Assembly: GCA_024720975.1 (NCBI GenBank)
Contig: JANJXX010000001.1
Span: 250,811 to 314,810, forward strand
Length of the DNA: 64,000 bases
Source of the DNA: Candidatus Panguiarchaeum symbiosum
GTDB taxonomy: Archaea > Asgardarchaeota > Njordarchaeia > Njordarchaeales > Panguiarchaeaceae
Direction: 5' to 3'
Below the pieces are notes generated by a model. It was not told the DNA's origin, ran no database searches, and was given only the letters and a program-made list of their open reading frames with translations. Position 1 is the stretch's first letter. The number at the start of each line of letters is the position of its first letter. This document shows, in pieces, positions 31,510 through 40,641 of this stretch. The position numbers and the translations under genes were made by a program.

Positions 31510-34440
31510 ATGGAAAAGCTCACTTTGGAGTACTTACGCACAATTGAGAGGAAATGGCAACAAATATGGAAGGAGAGAAACATCTATGAGGCTGACGCTG
31601 ATCCTAAAAAACCTAAGTTCTTCCTGACTGTTCCATATCCTTATACATCGGGTCCTTTACATATAGGACACGGTCGTACATATGTTCTAGGCGACATTAT
31701 TGCGCGATTTAAGCGATTGCTTGGCTTCAATGTTCTCTTCCCAATGGCTTTTCACGTTACAGGAATGCCTATACTCTCCATAAGTGACCGAATAAGTCGA
31801 GGGGATAGAAAAACTATAGACCTGTACCGGACTTATGTTCGGCTTTACATTGATAATGAAGAGGAAGTCGAAAGAGTTTTAGAATCCTTCAAGGATCCTA
31901 TTAATGTTGCAACATTCTTTGCCGATAACATTCAGAAGGATTTTGAGTCTATAGGATTAAGCATTGACTGGAGGAGAAAATTTCACACGGCTGAACCAAT
32001 ATATAATAAATTCATTGAGTGGCAGTATTATCGCTTGAAAGACCTGGATCTATTAAAGAAAGGCACACACTACGTACGTTACTGTCTTCTCCATAAACAA
32101 CCAGAAGGCGAGGATGATATAGAAGATGGTGATGTTAATCCAGTTCATATACAGGAATTCGTAGCAATAAAGTTTAAATACGAGGATGGATACATACTAG
32201 CATCGACTCTTCGACCAGAAACCCTTTATGGAGCAACTAACATGTGGGTCAACCCAAATGCGACATACGTCAAAGTGCGCGTTCATAACGGTGAAATCTG
32301 GTACATTTCGAGGGAGAGTCTAATCAAACTGAAACACCAATATCCCTTTGAGTTCGAGGCCATCGAGGACACCATAGGGAGTGCATTCGTTGGTAAATAC
32401 GTAGAGAGCCCATTAGGAGACAAATTAGTCATATTACCAGCATCATTTGTTGATCCTGACAGGGTTACCGGCTTTGTCTACTCAGAACCAGCTGATGCTC
32501 CGTATGATTATGCTGCCCTAATGGATCTTAAGAGAAACCCTGATACCCTGAGAAAGTATGGTGTGGATCCCTCGATTCTGGATAGTATCAAACCTAAGAA
32601 GATTATCGAGGTCAAGGGCATATCTGGACTTCATGCCGAGTATGTAATAAATAAATACAACATTAAGAATCAGTTAGATCCATCACTTCAAGATGCTACT
32701 GAGGAGGTTTATAGGGAGCAGTTCTATAATGGCACTATGAATGAGAATGCAGGCGAGCTGGCTGGCTTACCTGTAATTATTGCACGGGATAGAATAAGAG
32801 AAAAGCTAATCAGAGAAAATAAGGCAATAATCTTCTATGAAACCTCTCGAAAAGCTGTTTGCAGGGGAAAAGGCAAGATCATTATCGCACGAGTAGATAA
32901 TCAATGGTTTTTGGATTACTCCTCTGAGTGGTGGAAAAAGAAAACAAAAGAACATTTTAAGAGAATGTTAATTGTTCCAGAGAAATACCGAAAAGTCTTC
33001 GAGGACGCCATAGATTGGCTTAAATTCAGGCCTTGTGCTAGATTAAGAGGTTTAGGAACACGTTTACCTTTCGATAAGGAGTGGCTAATAGAGTCATTAA
33101 GCGATTCAACGATTTATATGGCTTTTTACACAATAGTCCATATAATAAGAAGCTCCAATATAGACCCAGAACAATTAACTCCAGAAGTCTTTGACTTCAT
33201 CTTTCTGGGACACGGCGATCCGGCGGCGATATCCACTAAAACAGGTATACCCATAGATACCTTAGAGAAGATGCGAAGAAGTTTTGAATACTGGTACCCA
33301 AACGATCTAAGACACACGGCAACACCGCACATATCAAATCACCTAACGTTTTTCATCATGCATCACATAGCATTGTTCCCAGAAAAATACTGGCCTAGAG
33401 GAATTTCACTCAACGAATTAGTTATATGCGAAGGCCAAAAAATGGCGAAATCTCGAGGAAACGTTATACCTCTAGTAGATATAGCTAAGAAGTATAGCGC
33501 AGATTTATTTAGATTATACGTTGCTAGCAGCGCCGATCTCGATGGTGTTGTAGATTGGCGGGAAGTCGAAGTAGCTCGGCTTGAAAGAAGTCTATTATCA
33601 TTCATGAGAATTTGTCTAGATGCGACAAAAATTGAGGAAGCGGATACTAGCGTTATTGAAAAGCCTGCAGTTCGATGGTTCTTATCAGTTTTCTATCGGC
33701 ATCTTGAAAACGCTAAAACTTTGCTCGAAAATTTCAAGATAAGAGACTACATAACCTCAATGTACTATGAGATCATAAACTACATAGACAAGATAAAGAA
33801 GCGTATCGGGGAGCATGATGCGCTGAAAGCCGTTAGATTGATTCTAAAGGATTGGATTATAGCATTAAGCCCGGTTATTCCACATATTGCAGAGGAAATT
33901 TGGTCAAGGATAAACCGCGATCCCCTTAAATGGAGCATTAATTTAGAGCGTTGGCCAGAGACTCGGAAAGAATTCATAAACGAGAGGCTAGAAGCTCTTG
34001 AAGACATCTTAGGGAACCTAATAAGCTTGGGTAGAGAACTTAAGAGACTACTTAAAAGCCCCGTGAGCTCCGCCCTAATAGTTGTTGCTGCCGAATGGAA
34101 ATTTGAAGTACTAGATCTCTTACGTGAAAAATTCCTCAAAGGTGGCACAAGGGATCTAAAGCAAATGCTTGGCCAAGTAAGAGAGAAGGAGAGTTTAAGA
34201 AAGCATATTGAACAAGTCGCGGAGATATTAAAGAAGGTGTTTGAAGGAAAGATAAAGGTACCAGAGGTTGAGTTAACCCAAAGAGATGTTTATGAATACT
34301 TACAACAGAATCGGGAACACATCGCTCGCGAGTTGGATGTAGCCTCAGTTGAGATAATAATCGAAGAAACTGCTACACCTGATATTAGGGATAGAGCACA
34401 AAGATCACTTCCGGACCGACCAATAATAGTTTTTGCATGA
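31510..34440 (+). CDS. leuS: Leucyl-tRNA synthetase
   Basis: Class I synthetase charging tRNA-Leu. HIGH motif in PYTSGPLHIGHGRTYVLGD (HIGH at 51-54), an editing (CP1) domain with STLRPETLYGATNMWV and VTGFVYSEPADAPYDY, and KMSKS in EGQKMAKSRGNVIPL (about residue 645). The archaeal/eukaryotic anticodon-binding and C-terminal regions follow. 976 residues is normal for the archaeal form. It lies downstream of a C/D sRNA. Confidence 0.97.
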   Translation: MEKLTLEYLRTIERKWQQIWKERNIYEADADPKKPKFFLTVPYPYTSGPLHIGHGRTYVLGDIIARFKRLLGFNVLFPMAFHVTGMPILSISDRISRGDRKTIDLYRTYVRLYIDNEEEVERVLESFKDPINVATFFADNIQKDFESIGLSIDWRRKFHTAEPIYNKFIEWQYYRLKDLDLLKKGTHYVRYCLLHKQPEGEDDIEDGDVNPVHIQEFVAIKFKYEDGYILASTLRPETLYGATNMWVNPNATYVKVRVHNGEIWYISRESLIKLKHQYPFEFEAIEDTIGSAFVGKYVESPLGDKLVILPASFVDPDRVTGFVYSEPADAPYDYAALMDLKRNPDTLRKYGVDPSILDSIKPKKIIEVKGISGLHAEYVINKYNIKNQLDPSLQDATEEVYREQFYNGTMNENAGELAGLPVIIARDRIREKLIRENKAIIFYETSRKAVCRGKGKIIIARVDNQWFLDYSSEWWKKKTKEHFKRMLIVPEKYRKVFEDAIDWLKFRPCARLRGLGTRLPFDKEWLIESLSDSTIYMAFYTIVHIIRSSNIDPEQLTPEVFDFIFLGHGDPAAISTKTGIPIDTLEKMRRSFEYWYPNDLRHTATPHISNHLTFFIMHHIALFPEKYWPRGISLNELVICEGQKMAKSRGNVIPLVDIAKKYSADLFRLYVASSADLDGVVDWREVEVARLERSLLSFMRICLDATKIEEADTSVIEKPAVRWFLSVFYRHLENAKTLLENFKIRDYITSMYYEIINYIDKIKKRIGEHDALKAVRLILKDWIIALSPVIPHIAEEIWSRINRDPLKWSINLERWPETRKEFINERLEALEDILGNLISLGRELKRLLKSPVSSALIVVAAEWKFEVLDLLREKFLKGGTRDLKQMLGQVREKESLRKHIEQVAEILKKVFEGKIKVPEVELTQRDVYEYLQQNREHIARELDVASVEIIIEETATPDIRDRAQRSLPDRPIIVFA

Positions 34441-34549
34441 TTCTAAAGGTATCAATTATTAATTGCTCCGTTATATACACTTTTATACACTGTGGGCTAA
34501 GTCTAAACGTGCATATATTGCCTAATTGCAATAAATCTTAGCTAGCAGG

Positions 34550-36457
34550 ATGGTTCACATGTCCAGTTCGAGTCTTTTAGATGTGCTTAAAATTATTGAA
34601 GACCGTGAGCTCAAAATCCAAGAGCGTCTTGCGGCAATTAACAAAATACCACAATTAGATTCAAATATTTTAATCGCTAACATTAGACGCATACTAGAGA
34701 CATTGACCTATCTAGGAAAGTACGTAGAAATGGGAATTCCATCGGAGCAGGAAACCTATGGAACCCTGCTTTTAATTCTTTCTGAAGTCTTAAAGTTAGC
34801 TCCTAAGTACATTGACGAAACATTTAAATTCCTGAGGAAAATCCATGAAGCGTTCCCGAAGACTCTCTCTGGAAGAGCCTTAACAATGACATTGCATGCA
34901 TTAAAAAATTTTGTGGGCATCAAACACGAAATTATCTTTGACCCTTATGTTAAAGATTTATTTAGAAAAGCTCTAATGAGCAAAGAGCACTATGTGAGAC
35001 TGGAGGGGCTCCGCTCATTAATAGATTCTCTATGGATCGTTCCCTGGGCGACTAGTTACTACATGGATCTGTTAAATCTATTAATTTCAAATGAGCAAGA
35101 TCCTTTACATGCAACCTTATTCGAAGAGTTAGGTAAAATCGCTAAGAAAAGTTACCTCCCAGTCAGACCTATAGTGCAAATGCTTCTCAAAGAGTATACG
35201 ATTCCGACAAATATTCCGAAGCATGTAGTGAGATTTATTGCAAACCTCAATATTCCGATATATAAAAGGGAAGACATAAACTCCGTAGGCAAATTGCTAG
35301 AGGAGATAGCGCTCTTACATAAAGATAGCGAGCTGGGGATAATTAGCATATTTGGCTTAGCCAATATGTATAGAAATCCCGCACTTATTGAAGAAAAACA
35401 ACGACTGATTAAACTGCTGGAGCAACTTTCAACGGAGGCTACTAAATCAGCAAATATAAATCTTGCACTGGCTTGCCTAAAGGCCCTATCTATACCTGCT
35501 TGGGGTGATTTAGAAATTCCCGAGAGTATTATAGAAGGACTGTTGTCTGCATATAGTAAGATACAGGACCCCCACCAATGCCACTTATTCATTGATGCGT
35601 TGTTCAGTGTCTATTCGAATTTACCTAGGCTTTCTAGGTTAATCATAGGATTTCTAGTGAACGAGCTTACTAGAATTACGGATATCGAGCTAATGAGAAA
35701 GTTCACTGACACATTAAGTGCAATCGCGAGTTCCGCTCCTCAGGAAAATATAATTAAAGATATCTTGAAGTTCACTTTAGCGGCTTATAACCGCTCGGAT
35801 GAGGAGTTTAGCGCATTCATGCGTATTTGGGTTGCAGAAAACGTCTTACTACGCATTGCTAGGACTAATCCACGTATAATACTGGATTCTGCTGATGAGC
35901 TTTTGGATGCATATAGAAAAGTACCTAGTGCAACACTCTACGAGATTTTCTGTAGGATTTTCTTCGAAGCCTTAAAGCTACATCCCAACCATGAAAATGC
36001 CGTTAAACTTTTGGACTACATCCTCGATGCACCTAACTATGAAGAAACCTATGATACGATACTCAGAATAATTTCAGAACTGGCACATAAATTTAAAGAA
36101 CACTTGACTGAGAAATTGGATAAGTTTAGTGCCATTCTAGATGTTATACTAAGAAAGCAAAGGGAAATAACGGATGTTCGGGAGAAATACTACCTAATTG
36201 ACAATGCAATGAAGAATTTAGCACGAATATTGAACACTATAAACCCTGCGGTTAAACCTGAGGTTCTACCAGATTACTGCGATATTTTGCTACTGATGTT
36301 AATCAACGCGTCAGAAGATGTACTAAAAGATGTTGAATTCTTGCTCAAGAACTTTATAACGGAATCAAATAAAAGGTCCTTTTTAAGTGAGAAAGCCCGA
36401 GAGAAAGCCATTCCTCCTAGAGGATTGGAGGTACTCAAGAGAATAGGGGTTCTTTAA
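34550..36457 (+). CDS. HEAT/ARM-like helical repeat protein, unknown
   Basis: A 635-residue all-helical cytoplasmic protein. Repeated amphipathic helix pairs occur throughout, for example HYVRLEGLRSLIDSLWIVPW, ISIFGLANMYRNPALIEEKQRL and ALACLKALSIPAWGDLEIPESI, suggesting a HEAT/ARM solenoid. No enzyme motif, signal peptide or membrane span. It follows leuS by about 110 bases with its own TATA-like TTATATACACTTTTATAC, and its stop overlaps the convergent metallophosphoesterase by four bases. Starts at ATG 34550 or 34559. Confidence 0.7.
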   Translation: MVHMSSSSLLDVLKIIEDRELKIQERLAAINKIPQLDSNILIANIRRILETLTYLGKYVEMGIPSEQETYGTLLLILSEVLKLAPKYIDETFKFLRKIHEAFPKTLSGRALTMTLHALKNFVGIKHEIIFDPYVKDLFRKALMSKEHYVRLEGLRSLIDSLWIVPWATSYYMDLLNLLISNEQDPLHATLFEELGKIAKKSYLPVRPIVQMLLKEYTIPTNIPKHVVRFIANLNIPIYKREDINSVGKLLEEIALLHKDSELGIISIFGLANMYRNPALIEEKQRLIKLLEQLSTEATKSANINLALACLKALSIPAWGDLEIPESIIEGLLSAYSKIQDPHQCHLFIDALFSVYSNLPRLSRLIIGFLVNELTRITDIELMRKFTDTLSAIASSAPQENIIKDILKFTLAAYNRSDEEFSAFMRIWVAENVLLRIARTNPRIILDSADELLDAYRKVPSATLYEIFCRIFFEALKLHPNHENAVKLLDYILDAPNYEETYDTILRIISELAHKFKEHLTEKLDKFSAILDVILRKQREITDVREKYYLIDNAMKNLARILNTINPAVKPEVLPDYCDILLLMLINASEDVLKDVEFLLKNFITESNKRSFLSEKAREKAIPPRGLEVLKRIGVL

Positions 36458-37224
36458 TGATTCACAATAATACCACGCTTTAATCGATCCTGCAATTGAA
36501 TAACTTTACCAAAATTTAATACATGACCTGCGGTGGATACCAAAATAACCTCATAGTCATTTAAGTTGTCCTCAAGTAATGGGGACTTGTACTCATCTGA
36601 GTCCATCATACCGTTAATGATATCAAACCCAGACAACAAGGGCGTCAGTGCCGGAAGTATCAAGGAACGCTCCCCTAGTAGGAAACATTTGAATCTATGA
36701 TGTGATATTCCATCGAAAACTGTCACTACTGGATGCACATGAGCCATCACGAGGAATTTGTCTTCAGTGACGATATCCTCTGGGACCGGTTTATGTCCAT
36801 GTATGAGTACTATATCCTCGAGTATTAGGTAATCGAGTACCTTAACACCAAATCTCTCAAGGAAGCCACTGATATATGTATCATGATTACCTCTGATAAG
36901 TATTAACTCTTTATTCAGGCTCTTCAGAGACGCAAGTAAATCAAGAACCTCTTTGTGCTCTTGAGGAGTCCTCTCCTCGAATTTATGCTTCAGATCGCCT
37001 AGGATTATTATGCGTTCTGGTTTTGCGTGCTCTATAGCTCTAAGTATGTTAAGTTTCATCCTACTGTATTGAACAGGCGGAATAAAAAGACCTTTCTCCG
37101 CAAGCGCAAATTCCAATCCTATGTGGGTATCGGCAAATACCAAGGATTGCAGGTCTTTTATATGCAGCATTCCTTCAGGTAGTAGTTGAAATCGCTCTTT
37201 GACTTTTTTGAATAGCTCTTCCAT
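36454..37224 (-). CDS. Calcineurin-like metallophosphoesterase (MJ0037/COG1407 type)
   Basis: Metallophosphoesterase of the archaeal COG1407-like group. Metal-binding motifs in order: SLVFADTHIG, IIILGDLKHKF, LIRGNHDTYI, IVLIHGHKPV, VMAHVHPVV. A C-terminal region after LLGERSLILPALTPLLSGFDIIN is typical of this group; some members lie near DNA ligase or helicase genes. No such neighbours here. Substrate unknown. A second member of the same group is at 61762-62580. Confidence 0.85.
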   Translation of the reverse strand: MEELFKKVKERFQLLPEGMLHIKDLQSLVFADTHIGLEFALAEKGLFIPPVQYSRMKLNILRAIEHAKPERIIILGDLKHKFEERTPQEHKEVLDLLASLKSLNKELILIRGNHDTYISGFLERFGVKVLDYLILEDIVLIHGHKPVPEDIVTEDKFLVMAHVHPVVTVFDGISHHRFKCFLLGERSLILPALTPLLSGFDIINGMMDSDEYKSPLLEDNLNDYEVILVSTAGHVLNFGKVIQLQDRLKRGIIVNH

Positions 37225-37544
37225 GGGTATCTTCCACGTATCAATCCCTTTATCTTAAAGACGTGCCTAAATAATACCAAAATTTTGCCTTGATGTAATC
37301 AATTACCTGCGATTTCCTAGGTTTTCTCCTGTTACTTACTGCTAAAGATCGCAAGTACGTGATTATTTCTACAGAATGGTACTCACAGGGATTACCAAAC
37401 CAACTTGAAGATTAGGCGTTGCACTCCTTCTAATAACCACCAACGGTTAATCCCATAATGCACTATTGACAAGTCGAACAAACTTCTACATTTTTATTTC
37501 TTAAACTTTTAATATAAACCTACAAGTTGTTTTGGGGTAGCAGA
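37225..37544. other. Non-coding spacer of about 320 bases
   Basis: No gene is supported here. A 38-codon open frame (37299-37412, plus strand) encodes a protein-like segment (AKDRKYVIISTEWYSQGLPN) but has no upstream ATG and no ribosome-binding site; it may be a gene remnant. The right end carries the TATA element for the downstream roadblock-like gene. No tRNA, guide-RNA boxes or repeats were seen. Confidence 0.5.
37508..37518 (+). promoter_or_regulatory. TATA element for the roadblock-like/CRM operon
   Basis: TTTAATATAAA lies 27-37 bases before the ATG at 37545, giving a very short or absent mRNA leader. Confidence 0.45.
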
Positions 37545-38009
37545 ATGGCTTCTGAGGATACAAAAGCAGCTAGGGCGGAAATAAATGAGATTCTTAAATC
37601 CATTTGCGAGTCTGATGCACACATGATTGGAGTTTTATTAGTCGACTCACAAAGTGATTTAATCACAATGCAATACATTAGGAAGGACCAGGTTAGGGAA
37701 TTAAGTGCAAGAGGGGGCTTTACCGAACTCAAGGGAGGCGTACTAGGTCGATTAATTCCCGCTCTGAAAGACCTATGTCTTGATGGCGGCTTAAATATAG
37801 GCGATCCAAATGTGTCAATAATTCTTGCTAATAATGGAACCGCAATAGTATGCCTTATCACTCCTCGGTGGACAATCATTGCTTTCGGAAAAAGAGAGCT
37901 AAACATAGCACATGTAGCCCGGCAGATTGTAGGGTTGCGTTCGAAATTTCAGACATTGATTGAAAAGGCCAAACTTGAAGGGGAAACTTTTGAAGAATGG
38001 GGTTTCTGA
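37545..38009 (+). CDS. Possible roadblock/LC7-like protein
   Basis: A 154-residue protein with an N-terminal helix, a strand (MIGVLLVDSQSDLITMQYI), a central helix, two further strands (VSIILANNGTAIVCLIT, WTIIAFGK) and a closing helix. This order resembles roadblock/LC7 folds, which act as GTPase partners, but identity is weak and a roadblock assignment is tentative. The frame opens at 37527; ATG 37545 (MASEDTK) is preferred. Its stop overlaps the ATG of the CRM-domain gene (TGATG), so the two are coupled. Confidence 0.5.
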   Translation: MASEDTKAARAEINEILKSICESDAHMIGVLLVDSQSDLITMQYIRKDQVRELSARGGFTELKGGVLGRLIPALKDLCLDGGLNIGDPNVSIILANNGTAIVCLITPRWTIIAFGKRELNIAHVARQIVGLRSKFQTLIEKAKLEGETFEEWGF

Positions 38010-38368
38010 TGCAAGACATTTTAAGAATAATTCGAAGACGATTTCATGGAAGCATTGATCTTCGAATAGGTCACAGAGGAATTCATAGCAAATTAATTGA
38101 AGAAGCTAGAAATCTACTAGAGAAGAGGGGTGGAATCATAAAGCTAAGGATCCTCCGTAATGCGGCGGCAACAAAAGAAGAAGCTCAAGAACTTGCAAAT
38201 TTATTAGCATACGAAATTGGCGCTGATTTTGCGAAAGTCATAGGACGCAGTGCTGTAATTGGAAAGATAAGCCTAATTAAGAAGAGCCTCGATAAAACCA
38301 CTAGAAAAATGCAGACTCAACAGCGGACGCAAACTCGAAGAGTTTATTCCTCTTATCAGAGGCCTTAA
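38009..38368 (+). CDS. CRM-domain (YhbY-like) RNA-binding protein
   Basis: A 119-residue protein with the CRM/YhbY fold: SIDLRIGHRGIHSKLIEEARNLLEKRGGIIKLRIL then TKEEAQELANLLAYEIGADFAKVIGRSAVIGKI. Family members bind rRNA precursors. ATG 38009 with GGGG upstream forms a TGATG stop-start overlap with the upstream gene. A Gln/Arg/Lys-rich tail follows the domain. The last 68 bases overlap, in antisense, the end of the triosephosphate isomerase gene. Confidence 0.85.
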   Translation: MQDILRIIRRRFHGSIDLRIGHRGIHSKLIEEARNLLEKRGGIIKLRILRNAAATKEEAQELANLLAYEIGADFAKVIGRSAVIGKISLIKKSLDKTTRKMQTQQRTQTRRVYSSYQRP

Positions 38369-38990
38369 CAAACGCACTAGATATCAGAACACCCATAACT
38401 CCGTAACTAAAAGCTAGTTTCACATCCTCCTCTGTGGAAATTCCCGCACCGCATATCGGTATAGACTTTCCGTCTGATTCCTGCACAATGCTGACTACGC
38501 TTATCTTTAGGTCGTTAGGTTTAGCCTTCGAAACACTAACTCCCGTACCAATAAGCTCAGGTGGCTCAAATGCCACGTAGTCTGGCCTTAATGCTGCTAT
38601 CTTTGAGACTTCTTTCAGATCTCTAGCGCATGCTAGAGTTTCTATGCCTAGACTGCGCGACTTATCAATAATCTGAGAGATTGCCTCTATGCTAATGGGT
38701 CTTTCAGAATGATTTATGATCGTACCATCAGCCCCTAAGATTTTTATTGCTTCCAGAGGTAGATGACCCGTGTACGCTCCTAAGGGAACTGGGTCAACAT
38801 GTTGGGAATATATTTTCACGAGGCGTTTCTTTTTGGAAAATTCAGACAGACAAAACGCATTTGGTGCCAACACAAAGCTTATCTGAGGAAATTCGTGCGC
38901 AACATTTTCGACGACGTTTAGGATTTCTAATCCTTCATCAAACGCTTCTTTATATGCCTTCAAATTTAGGATAATGAGTGGCTTCTTCAT
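38301..38990 (-). CDS. tpiA: Triosephosphate isomerase (archaeal)
   Basis: Interconverts glyceraldehyde-3-phosphate and dihydroxyacetone phosphate. Catalytic residues are visible: Lys in IILNLKAY, His in TIINHSERP and Glu in YVAFEPPELIGTG, then a phosphate-binding CGAGI and GVLISSAFVKA. 229 residues is the compact archaeal form. Its C-terminal codons overlap the convergent CRM gene by 68 bases. Confidence 0.96.
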   Translation of the reverse strand: MKKPLIILNLKAYKEAFDEGLEILNVVENVAHEFPQISFVLAPNAFCLSEFSKKKRLVKIYSQHVDPVPLGAYTGHLPLEAIKILGADGTIINHSERPISIEAISQIIDKSRSLGIETLACARDLKEVSKIAALRPDYVAFEPPELIGTGVSVSKAKPNDLKISVVSIVQESDGKSIPICGAGISTEEDVKLAFSYGVMGVLISSAFVKASDKRNKLFEFASAVESAFF

Positions 38991-39029
38991 AAAATCACCA
39001 TTGTAACTAGAAGCGAAAAGGCGATAATA

Positions 39030-39893
39030 ATGAAGCTGACTATCGGCAGCTACGTAACAATTAGTTACGAGATCAAGTACTTAGAGCATGGGGAGGAGTA
39101 TATACTTGCAACTACACGCCGAAAAATTGTTAGGAATGAAAGCTCCGAGGAAATCGTTGACGAACCAGTAATAGTCAGACTAGGTGATGCTGAACTCCCG
39201 GAATTCTTTGAAAAACTTCTGCAAGAATCCGACATTGATATAGGAAAGGAATATCTAGAAGAAATTCCACCCGAAAAAGCCTATGGTAAGAGAGACACAA
39301 ACAAAATAGAGTCAGTGCCGCTAAAGAAGATCCGAAGATTACTCCAACAAGAGGCTTTAATTACGGATGACAATACTAAAGCACTCAACGTAGGGAAAAT
39401 TTTATACGCAAACTTAGGAGGACTAAGAGTATACTATGGTCGTGTTCTTCACGTCGGTGATAGAGATGTTGTCGTAGATAGGAATCATCCACTCGCAGGA
39501 AAGACTATGAAAACCTGGTTTAAAATCCACGATGCTATTCTACCAACCGCTCCTAAAGAGCAATTGGTTAGAGTAATCCTTAGAAAATTATTTGGCGCAG
39601 TAGAGAGTTTTCTAAAATCACGTTTTTTAAGCGAGAACATCCTAGAAATTGAGTTGTCTAAGGATTATTTTCTAAAATTCTCGGAATTCGATAGACAAAC
39701 TGCAGAAACAATCATACGCGAATTGTACACGCCAAAAGTCATCCTTATGGCAAGAGCAAACTCACTCTTTAAAGATCTAGGCATTACGAGAATTATTTGG
39801 ATTGATGAATACGAAGTTCGAATCGAAACACCAGCTGTGGGACTTGAGAAGAGCACTGAAGGCTCAATCGAAAACGAGACTAAGGAGCAATAA
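39030..39893 (+). CDS. FKBP-type peptidyl-prolyl isomerase (SlyD-like, long archaeal form)
   Basis: An FKBP core with an inserted-in-flap (IF) domain: SYVTISYEIKYLEHGEEYILATT, IVRLGDAELPEFFEKLLQESDIDIGKEYLEEIPPEKAYGKRDTNKIESVPL, then GGLRVYYGRVLHVGDRDVVVDRNHPLAGKTMKTWFKI (the NHPLAGK signature). Residues 175-287 form an additional C-terminal domain found in long archaeal FKBPs. Probably a cytoplasmic folding factor. ATG 39030. Confidence 0.9.
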   Translation: MKLTIGSYVTISYEIKYLEHGEEYILATTRRKIVRNESSEEIVDEPVIVRLGDAELPEFFEKLLQESDIDIGKEYLEEIPPEKAYGKRDTNKIESVPLKKIRRLLQQEALITDDNTKALNVGKILYANLGGLRVYYGRVLHVGDRDVVVDRNHPLAGKTMKTWFKIHDAILPTAPKEQLVRVILRKLFGAVESFLKSRFLSENILEIELSKDYFLKFSEFDRQTAETIIRELYTPKVILMARANSLFKDLGITRIIWIDEYEVRIETPAVGLEKSTEGSIENETKEQ

Positions 39894-39918
39894 ACCTTGG
39901 GATTACAGAGGAGAAGTA

Positions 39919-40380
39919 CTATTCTTTTTCCATTTTGGCCTCTCTAGAAGAATTGCTAGTTGCATCATTATTTACTTCACTTAGCTCAACCTTGGCACCT
40001 CTGCTGTAGAGGAAGGATATCATTTCCCCTCGGGTAAGGGTGATCAAACCGTATCGCCGAGCTTTTTCGATTGCTAAATCCGATATTTTATTTCCTATAA
40101 CTATCCCTGCAGTCAATCCCAGAGATTCGACAACTCTCTTGAACTTTATTATTGTGTCGCTTCCTATTGAGCGTCGCCAGTCTTTAATTATTACCCCCCA
40201 ACGTTCGCCGGTGTCTTCTATGAATATTATAAAACTTATTGCATTCTTTTTTTGCACACTAGGAGGCGGTTCTATTATTTTGAAGTTGCGTTGGTGAGAG
40301 TTTAGGACCTCCTCGAAGTACCTTATCGCAAGATTCTGTAAGGGCATGTTTTTTAAGCTCTCTGACATGCTAAAAACCAT
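39919..40380 (-). CDS. Mrr-like restriction-endonuclease-fold protein
   Basis: A 153-residue protein with the Mrr_cat core: ISFIIFIEDTGERWGVIIKDWRRSIGSDTIIKFKRVVESLGLTAGIVIGNKISDLAIEKARRYGLITLTRGEM. The DTGERWGVIIKDW segment sits where D...(Q/E)xK is expected, with VIIKD in place of a canonical ExK, so activity is uncertain. No methylase is nearby. Similar archaeal solo proteins are often annotated as Mrr-like nucleases. Start ATG 40380 or 40368. Confidence 0.65.
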   Translation of the reverse strand: MVFSMSESLKNMPLQNLAIRYFEEVLNSHQRNFKIIEPPPSVQKKNAISFIIFIEDTGERWGVIIKDWRRSIGSDTIIKFKRVVESLGLTAGIVIGNKISDLAIEKARRYGLITLTRGEMISFLYSRGAKVELSEVNNDATSNSSREAKMEKE

Positions 40381-40566
40381 GCTAAGCCGTCTAGTACCTA
40401 CTTATTAGTTAGTTTGCAGTACAATAAAAAGGTTAGCTACTGGCTTAAACACTTCAAACCTTTAATAAGAACCAAATCGGTTTTTTAGACCCCGGGATTT
40501 GCTAAAGGTGAAAATAACAAAAATTTGATGAAGATATTATACCTATAAGGCTCTTCCGAACCTACG

Positions 40567-40615
40567 ATGATGATGTTCGGCCCTCTGAGCCTCTGATGAA
40601 GATCTTGAGTGCTGA
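40567..40615 (+). ncRNA. Box C/D guide sRNA upstream of uridine phosphorylase
   Basis: C ATGATGA (40567-40573), 11-nt guide TGTTCGGCCCT, D' CTGA (40585-40588), short linker, C' TGATGA (40594-40599), 12-nt guide AGATCTTGAGTG, D CTGA (40612-40615). A TATA-like GATATTATACCT at about 40533-40543 fits initiation near 40560. It lies in the 260-base spacer before udp, which is otherwise empty. Targets not identified. Confidence 0.82.
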
Positions 40616-40641
40616 GTACTCAATTATGACGGCTGATTACG

